NCBI GenBank assembly: GCA_001783275.1
Contig: MFRH01000090.1
Coordinates: 1-42,219, forward strand
Length of the DNA stretch: 42,219 bases
Direction: 5' to 3'
From: Candidatus Margulisbacteria bacterium GWF2_35_9
GTDB taxonomy: Bacteria; Margulisbacteria; Riflemargulisbacteria; GWF2-35-9
In this document: positions 38,493-42,219 of the stretch, one piece after another
Position numbering within the stretch: the first letter of the stretch is position 1
How the letters are laid out: every line of letters begins with the position of its first letter
Translations under genes and position numbers: made by a program
The notes under the pieces: model-generated
Told to the model about the DNA's origin: nothing
What the model saw: the letters and a program-made list of their open reading frames with translations, nothing else
Database searches by the model: none

Positions 38493-40805
38493 TTAGTTTT
38501 TACCGTTGGGGACTAAGGGTGCATTTGCATAGAGTTGCCAAATACCGCAAGGGCAAACGCCATCACAGATGCCACAACCGATACATTTAGTTTCATCTAC
38601 TACATACTCAAACGAGTTATCTTCTTTTTGTATTCTTGAAATCGCTTTTTCTGGACAAGAGTCCTTACAAATACGACAATCACGGCAAGTCCCACAGCTG
38701 ATACATCGATTTACATCGGCATCTCTACCGATAATTTTTTCATCGTGTACACTATCAAAGTATTCAACCACTAATTTATTTTTATCTATAATCTGTTTCG
38801 CACATGGGGCATATTCTCTACCCATAAACTTCGCATCTAACATCATGGCCAATTCTCTTCCATGACCAATTGCATCTGCCAATAAACCCAGATTTGTAAT
38901 ATCTCCGATTGTATAAACATTATCAACTAGATGGAAATCATCTCCGACATTTATGTAACCTTTTGTTTCAACATATTTGTCGCTGATGTAGCTTAAATTC
39001 GGCACTTCACCAATTGCAAGAATAACGGTATCCGCTTCAATGAGTTCTCCAGTCGATAAAACAACTCCTTTGTCGGTAATTTCTTTTGTAAACACTGGCC
39101 ACTTAATTTTTGCACCCATGCTTTCTGCATGTTCAATTTCTTTGTGAAATGCACTTGGCTTTTGTACATCAATGGCGGTTACTTCTGTTGCTCCGCATCG
39201 ATAGGCTCCAAACACCACATCCATACCGGTATTACCTGCACCAATAACGACCACTTTTTTACCAATTTTCGGTTTCTTGCCGGTATTAACGTCTGCAAGA
39301 AAATCCAAGGCATATTTAAGTCTTTCTTTGCCAGACCACGGGGGAACTTTTGGCGTATATGCTCCTGTTGCAAGGACCACTGCGGCATACTCTTTTTTTA
39401 ATTTTTTATATAATTTTTCATCCACTTCTGTTTCAAGTTGATAGTTAATTCCTATCTTTTTAAAATTACTTAAATCATTTTCTAATGAGTCTGCGGTTAA
39501 TCGATCTCTCGATACGGCATAAACCAGTTTACCGCCAATTTGCTTATCACGTTCATATACTGTCACATCATAACCCATTCGCTTTAAGTGCCATGCAGTC
39601 GTTAATCCACCCACTCCAGCACCAACAACAGCAATTTTTTGTTCCTTTGTGACGTTTGTCTCGGTTGCTTTTGTCTGAGATACGGAACCTAAGCCTTTAA
39701 TATCGACAGCTTTATCAAGAGCCTTTCTTGAACAGTCCTCCATACACATGTTCGGACACACCTGTCCGCATACAGTTCGTGGGAAAGGACTATAATAATA
39801 AATTAAATCTAACGCTTCCTTGTATCGGCCTTCTCTTAACAGGTTATACCGTTTCTGACTCGGGATTGATACCGGACAATGATACTCACATGGAGCACAG
39901 GACTTAATATTCTCCCATTTTGGATAACGAATTCGATTATCTCCGGTACTCACAAGGCCAATCACTTGACCTTGATCCGGAAATACATCTGAAAAAATAC
40001 CTTCTTCTACCCAATTTTCATTCCTAAATTTATTAATACTCGTTTTTTCAGAAGAATGGGTTTGTTCATAGGACTTAGGCACTATTTTTTGCCATTCATT
40101 CCATTTTGTTAACTCTTTTTCAATATTTGGTTTATCTATCGCTTTTAAAAATGGCTTCATTCCATTTAATAGGAACTCTTTATCCTCTTTCTCTAACGGA
40201 TACATGCCGACATCTGCTGTATATAAGCCCTTCACTTTTCCTCTCACATAAACAGTTCCACCAACCATTCCGACGCACGCACGATCACCCATTACAGAAT
40301 CAAGATCTTCACAGCCATAACCACAAACAATCCCAATACCGCCACCCATAAACTCAAACGAGAAACTTCCTGTACTTTTTAGTATCCAAAATTCTGGAGA
40401 TTCAAACTTTGGGTCTCGTTTCATGAGCGAACCGGATCTGGTACCAACACGTCCACCAATGTAGATTTTGCCTGCTGCTGCACAATGAGCAGTGGTGTCT
40501 CCGCCATCACCTTTTACAATTATTGTTCCGCCAGCATTTAACCAACCCACATCTGCCGGAGCGGAACCATTTACAATAATGGTTGTATTTTCCATACACA
40601 TAGAACCAACACGCTGGCCTGGGTCTGTAATCGTAAATGTTAACGGTTTTCCATTGCTTGTCCATAATGGACCACCAATATCATGTTGACCACAGGCAGT
40701 AATATCAAACTCTGTTTCGCCTTCTGCCATTGCAGCATAAATCTGCTGAAGCAATTCTTGGCTTGATAATCGATTATGACCTTTTATAGATTCAATTTTT
40801 AACAT
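38493..40805 (-). CDS. Fusion protein: glutamate-synthase GXGXG domain + GltD-like FAD/NAD(P) oxidoreductase + C-terminal 2x[4Fe-4S] ferredoxin domain
   Basis: GSAPADVGWLNAGGTIIVKGDGGDTTAHCAAAGKIYIGGRVG (GXGXG); CAPCEYHCPVSIPSQKRYNLLREG..., IAVVGAGVGGLTTAWHLKRMGYDVTVYE, VVVIGAGNTGMDVVFGAYRCGA (GltD); CISCGTCRDCRICKDSCPEKAI and CIGCGICDGVCPCGIW. Confidence 0.93.
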   Translation of the reverse strand: MLKIESIKGHNRLSSQELLQQIYAAMAEGETEFDITACGQHDIGGPLWTSNGKPLTFTITDPGQRVGSMCMENTTIIVNGSAPADVGWLNAGGTIIVKGDGGDTTAHCAAAGKIYIGGRVGTRSGSLMKRDPKFESPEFWILKSTGSFSFEFMGGGIGIVCGYGCEDLDSVMGDRACVGMVGGTVYVRGKVKGLYTADVGMYPLEKEDKEFLLNGMKPFLKAIDKPNIEKELTKWNEWQKIVPKSYEQTHSSEKTSINKFRNENWVEEGIFSDVFPDQGQVIGLVSTGDNRIRYPKWENIKSCAPCEYHCPVSIPSQKRYNLLREGRYKEALDLIYYYSPFPRTVCGQVCPNMCMEDCSRKALDKAVDIKGLGSVSQTKATETNVTKEQKIAVVGAGVGGLTTAWHLKRMGYDVTVYERDKQIGGKLVYAVSRDRLTADSLENDLSNFKKIGINYQLETEVDEKLYKKLKKEYAAVVLATGAYTPKVPPWSGKERLKYALDFLADVNTGKKPKIGKKVVVIGAGNTGMDVVFGAYRCGATEVTAIDVQKPSAFHKEIEHAESMGAKIKWPVFTKEITDKGVVLSTGELIEADTVILAIGEVPNLSYISDKYVETKGYINVGDDFHLVDNVYTIGDITNLGLLADAIGHGRELAMMLDAKFMGREYAPCAKQIIDKNKLVVEYFDSVHDEKIIGRDADVNRCISCGTCRDCRICKDSCPEKAISRIQKEDNSFEYVVDETKCIGCGICDGVCPCGIWQLYANAPLVPNGKN

Positions 40806-40960
40806 AACGCCCCTCTGCCCTACTGGGCATCTCCCCTTGGCAAGGGGAGAAAAATCTTATTTTTTTACTATTTTTTATTAATACTTGCTTCACTTACAAA
40901 CTCCTTTATTTTACTCCCCTTTTCAAGGGGAGGTGTCCGCCAAAGCGGACGGAGGGGTTA
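40805..40960. mobile_element. ORF-less inverted-repeat element (TAACGCCCCTC...GAGGGGTTA) with two hairpins per end, candidate MITE-like derivative of a DUF559-type element
   Basis: Left hairpins TGCCC/GGGCA and CTCCCCTTG/CAAGGGGAG; right hairpins CTCCCCTT/AAGGGGAG and GTCCGC/GCGGAC; AT-rich interior without ORF. Confidence 0.6.
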
Positions 40961-42219
40961 ACACACATATGGAATTCTAAGCTTTGTTGCAATGGCTTCA
41001 TCAACTGAAACCAACGCATCGCTTCGACCAACGGGTAATGAACTATTTCCGATCGGAGCCATTAATTTTTTTAATTCCATGTCGACCGACAACATATAAT
41101 TGACAATTGATTCTGCTGCTTTATCTACATCCAAACGTTTCACTAGTCTATAATTTTGTGTACAAATACCCGTTGGGCATAATCCAGTATTGCATTGATT
41201 GCAACGACCATTATCATTTCCGATACAACCCAGTAATTGAATAAGAATTTTGCCGACGAATACACCATTAGCTCCTAGACAAATCATTTTAAATGCATCT
41301 GCTGCTAAATCTCCTGTCTGCCCAATTCCGCCACCACCCCATAATGGGATTCGTCCTTGTTTTCCTTGTACTACTGCAGCCATATACGCATCTCGAACTT
41401 TAGATACCACCGGATGTCCAGTATGATCTAAGGATACCTGTTGTGCAGCACCTGTTCCACCTTGAATACCGTCCATAAAAAAACCACCAACAATATGATA
41501 AGGATCTCTAAGTAAATTATTAAATACAGATACAGAAGAAGATGATGCCGCCACTTTAATTGCAACTGGAACTCTAAACTTAAATGCCGCATTAAAGGAT
41601 AAAAACATCTTCTGTACAGATTCTTCAATGCAATATAAGCCTTGATGATTGGGTGGCGACAATAAATCCGACTTTGGTACGCCACGAATTTCCTGAATAT
41701 GACGAGCCACTTTTGCCGCCATTAATAGACCACCATCACCGGGTTTTGCACCCTGACCAATTTTGATTAATATTCCAGCTGGATCTTCTATCATTTCCGG
41801 CATACTTTTAATAATTCGATTCCAGCCAAAATGTCCTGATGCAATTTGTAGAATCATATATTTTAAATATTTTGACTTCATCAGTTTTATGGGCATTCCA
41901 CCTTCACCGGAACACATTCTTATCGGCATATTATGTTTTTCATTCAAATAAGCGGTGGCAATTGCAATCGCTTCCCATGCTCGTGTTGAAAGAGCACCAA
42001 TACTCATGTCTCCAAAAATAATCGGATAAATCCACCGCACTGGGGGAATGGTTCCGCTGATTTTAAGTTCCCCATCTTCAACTTTTAACGGCAACTCATC
42101 TGGGCCTAAAACTCTGCCAAATGGGCTCTGCATATCAAAGGTATGTCTACTTGCATCTAAAGAAGGGTCTGTCATTTGTGAAATACGGCCGACTTTAATT
42201 TTATCTAATGTACGATTTT
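40958..42219 (-). CDS. Glutamate-synthase FMN-binding (central) domain protein, 5' end beyond the window
   Basis: Frame stays open upstream of the track start (RTLDKIKVGRISQMTDPSLDASRHTFDMQSPFGR); FGDMSIGALSTRAWEAIAIA, GQGAKPGDGGLL, DGIQGGTGAA, CNQCNTGLCPTGICTQ. Confidence 0.93.
   Translation of the reverse strand, partial: NRTLDKIKVGRISQMTDPSLDASRHTFDMQSPFGRVLGPDELPLKVEDGELKISGTIPPVRWIYPIIFGDMSIGALSTRAWEAIAIATAYLNEKHNMPIRMCSGEGGMPIKLMKSKYLKYMILQIASGHFGWNRIIKSMPEMIEDPAGILIKIGQGAKPGDGGLLMAAKVARHIQEIRGVPKSDLLSPPNHQGLYCIEESVQKMFLSFNAAFKFRVPVAIKVAASSSSVSVFNNLLRDPYHIVGGFFMDGIQGGTGAAQQVSLDHTGHPVVSKVRDAYMAAVVQGKQGRIPLWGGGGIGQTGDLAADAFKMICLGANGVFVGKILIQLLGCIGNDNGRCNQCNTGLCPTGICTQNYRLVKRLDVDKAAESIVNYMLSVDMELKKLMAPIGNSSLPVGRSDALVSVDEAIATKLRIPYVC

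Overview
The window is mostly AT-rich bacterial chromosome with a housekeeping core, almost all on the minus strand. The core includes a complete F-type ATP synthase operon (atpB-E-F-H-A-G-D-C), a fabZ-lpxA fusion plus lpxB, lysC, valS, folC, aroC, a bioF/kbl-like gene, an M18 aminopeptidase, a Ppx/GppA phosphatase, split glutamate-synthase modules, rnpB, tRNA-Pro(GGG) and tRNA-Glu(CTC). Two accessory regions stand out. Region (i), about 1-10140, lies on the 3' side of tRNA-Pro. It holds a high-GC tract with a truncated acyl-CoA dehydrogenase and an ArsR regulator, an AAA/DUF4143 ATPase, a head-to-head fusion of two truncated genes (AlbA_2-type and RhuM), an ArsR/permease/thiol-redox operon, and a DUF3800 + RelE-like gene pair. 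Three copies of a roughly 30-bp motif punctuate it. Region (ii), about 27200-30360, holds MazEF, VapBC, an ORF6N protein and a DUF559 gene inside an inverted-repeat element flanked by 160-bp direct repeats. The most interesting signals are the three dispersed TGGTCGGCCTTAGTGGACGATGTTCGAACC motifs (one inside a perfect 19-bp inverted repeat), the DUF559 element with a likely ORF-less derivative that supplies a stop codon and a Shine-Dalgarno-like sequence between glutamate-synthase genes, a diverged second ppx 3' end after mazEF, and the DUF3800/RelE-like pair with a perfect upstream palindrome. All identities come from reading the sequence; no database search was run.
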